NCBI GenBank assembly: GCA_017642935.1
Contig: JAEPOK010000002.1
Coordinates: 186,001-250,000 of the forward strand
Origin: Hyphomicrobiales bacterium
GTDB lineage: Bacteria > Pseudomonadota > Alphaproteobacteria > Rhizobiales > MH13
Length of the DNA: 64,000 nt
Reading direction: 5' to 3'
Below the pieces are notes generated by a model, which made no database searches, was not told where the DNA came from, and saw only the letters and a list, made by a program, of their open reading frames with translations. The position numbers were made by a program, and so were the translations under genes. Positions 63,553 to 64,000 of the stretch are shown piece by piece. How positions within the stretch are numbered: the stretch's first letter is position 1; each line of letters begins with the position of its first letter.

Positions 63553-64000
63553 CTAAGCAACCGCGTCAGTGTCGCGCGCCGCACGACGGGCCTCTTGATC
63601 CATCTGCTGCTGGCGCTGGCGGAATCGGGCGCGATCCTTCTCTGTGTATTCATCAACGCAATGTTGGCACTGCACGCCCTTCTCATAGGCAGGGTGGTTG
63701 CGCTCCTCTTCATTGAGCGGGCGACCACAGGCGCGGCAGAGTATGTGCGCGCCTTCGACCAGTCCATGCCCGACCGAGACGCGCTCATCGAACACGAAAC
63801 AATCACCGCGCCAGAGGCTTTCTTCGGCAGGCACAGTTTCCAGGTATTTCAGAATGCCGCCCTTGAGGTGATAGACCTCTTCGATGCCCTGGCCGATGAG
63901 ATAGCCGGTGGATTTCTCGCAGCGAATGCCGCCGGTGCAGAACATAGCGATCTTTTTGTTGTGGAAGCGCTGGGCGTTCTCCTCCCACCAGGCGGGGAAT
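63553..64000 (-). CDS. trhO: tRNA uridine(34) hydroxylase TrhO / rhodanese-like (partial, 5' end outside window)
   Basis: The carboxyl 148 residues are inside the window and the frame runs off the right edge. The rhodanese active-site loop is [15 protein letters not shown] with Cys first in the loop, and the carboxyl Cys-rich zinc-like part ([14 protein letters not shown]) is typical of YceA/TrhO. The enzyme makes 5-hydroxyuridine at tRNA position 34. The terminal tail is charged and Arg/Gln-rich. Confidence 0.9.
   Translation of the reverse strand, partial: FPAWWEENAQRFHNKKIAMFCTGGIRCEKSTGYLIGQGIEEVYHLKGGILKYLETVPAEESLWRGDCFVFDERVSVGHGLVEGAHILCRACGRPLNEEERNHPAYEKGVQCQHCVDEYTEKDRARFRQRQQQMDQEARRAARDTDAVA

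Noticed and set aside
1-64000. tRNA, rRNA, tmRNA, CRISPR arrays, insertion sequences and riboswitches
   Set aside because: No cloverleaf with a T-arm, repeat-spacer array, transposase or known riboswitch core was seen by eye; a covariance-model scan would be needed to exclude them fully.

Overview
The window is a stretch of chromosome from an alphaproteobacterium, most likely of the order Hyphomicrobiales (Rhizobiales). It is dense, GC-rich and mostly made of short operons. The call rests on a complete Cpa/Tad (Flp) pilus locus, the dnaX-ybaB-recR cluster with the 4.5S SRP RNA gene just upstream, the cycM / kdsB / pheA cluster, a DUF6460-type small membrane protein and a plant-type glutamate-cysteine ligase. 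The family cannot be fixed from the sequence alone. No rRNA, tRNA, CRISPR array or insertion sequence was seen.

Layout. 1-1.3 kb: the amino-terminal part of a HAMP-PAS membrane sensor that runs off the left edge. 1.5-13.8 kb: the tight-adherence pilus locus. Two TadE-like pseudopilins and a small protein with a secretin amino-terminal domain point left; flp pilin, prepilin peptidase cpaA, cpaB, cpaC, cpaD, cpaE, cpaF, tadB and tadC point right; a strong terminator follows tadC, then the TPR lipoprotein TadD. 13.9-20.1 kb: leucyl aminopeptidase, MarR-like regulator, NlpC/P60 protein, a GhrA-type 2-hydroxyacid dehydrogenase, prephenate dehydratase, CMP-KDO synthetase, and a membrane-anchored cytochrome c. 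20.3-28.2 kb: a Yej-type peptide/microcin ABC importer with two tandem binding proteins, one with a Sec-type and one with a Tat-type signal. 28.2-36.5 kb: mixed small operons (SMR efflux, FAD oxidoreductase, enoyl-reductase-like protein, VOC/TetR divergent pair, orphan HigA-like antitoxin, peptide deformylase, RmuC, DJ-1/PfpI). 36.5-40.9 kb: recR, ybaB, dnaX, ffs, then HIT and nudC facing the other way.

40.9-45.0 kb is an accessory insert, visibly AT-richer in its left half. It holds a frameshifted deiodinase-like redoxin gene with a divergent TetR gene and a striking array of palindromes, a predicted adenylate cyclase carrying an FHA domain, a stand-alone fragment resembling the carboxyl end of phage Mu F-like proteins, and a Popeye/YgjV-like membrane protein with an intact cyclic-nucleotide-binding cassette. 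The cyclase and the cAMP-binding membrane protein within 2 kb make a plausible but untested signalling pair, and this is the most unusual neighbourhood in the window.

45-54.9 kb: xseA, rsmE, MATE exporter, cytochrome b561, an ArsR-SRPBCC-reductase operon, a lytic transglycosylase, an HDAC-family deacetylase (with a short duplicated fragment of its own 5' end left upstream), DUF6460 and purD, ending in a pair of REP-like hairpins. 54.9-64 kb: gshA, pyrD with a DUF952 protein, a LexA/CI-like S24 regulator, a lipoprotein with a degenerate nuclease fold, arfB, an ABA4-like membrane protein, a TauE/SafE permease, an H-NOX nitric-oxide sensor followed by a GGDEF-EAL c-di-GMP enzyme, and the 3' part of trhO running off the right edge. 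Several convergent gene pairs share a 4-base stop overlap, which shows how compact the chromosome is.
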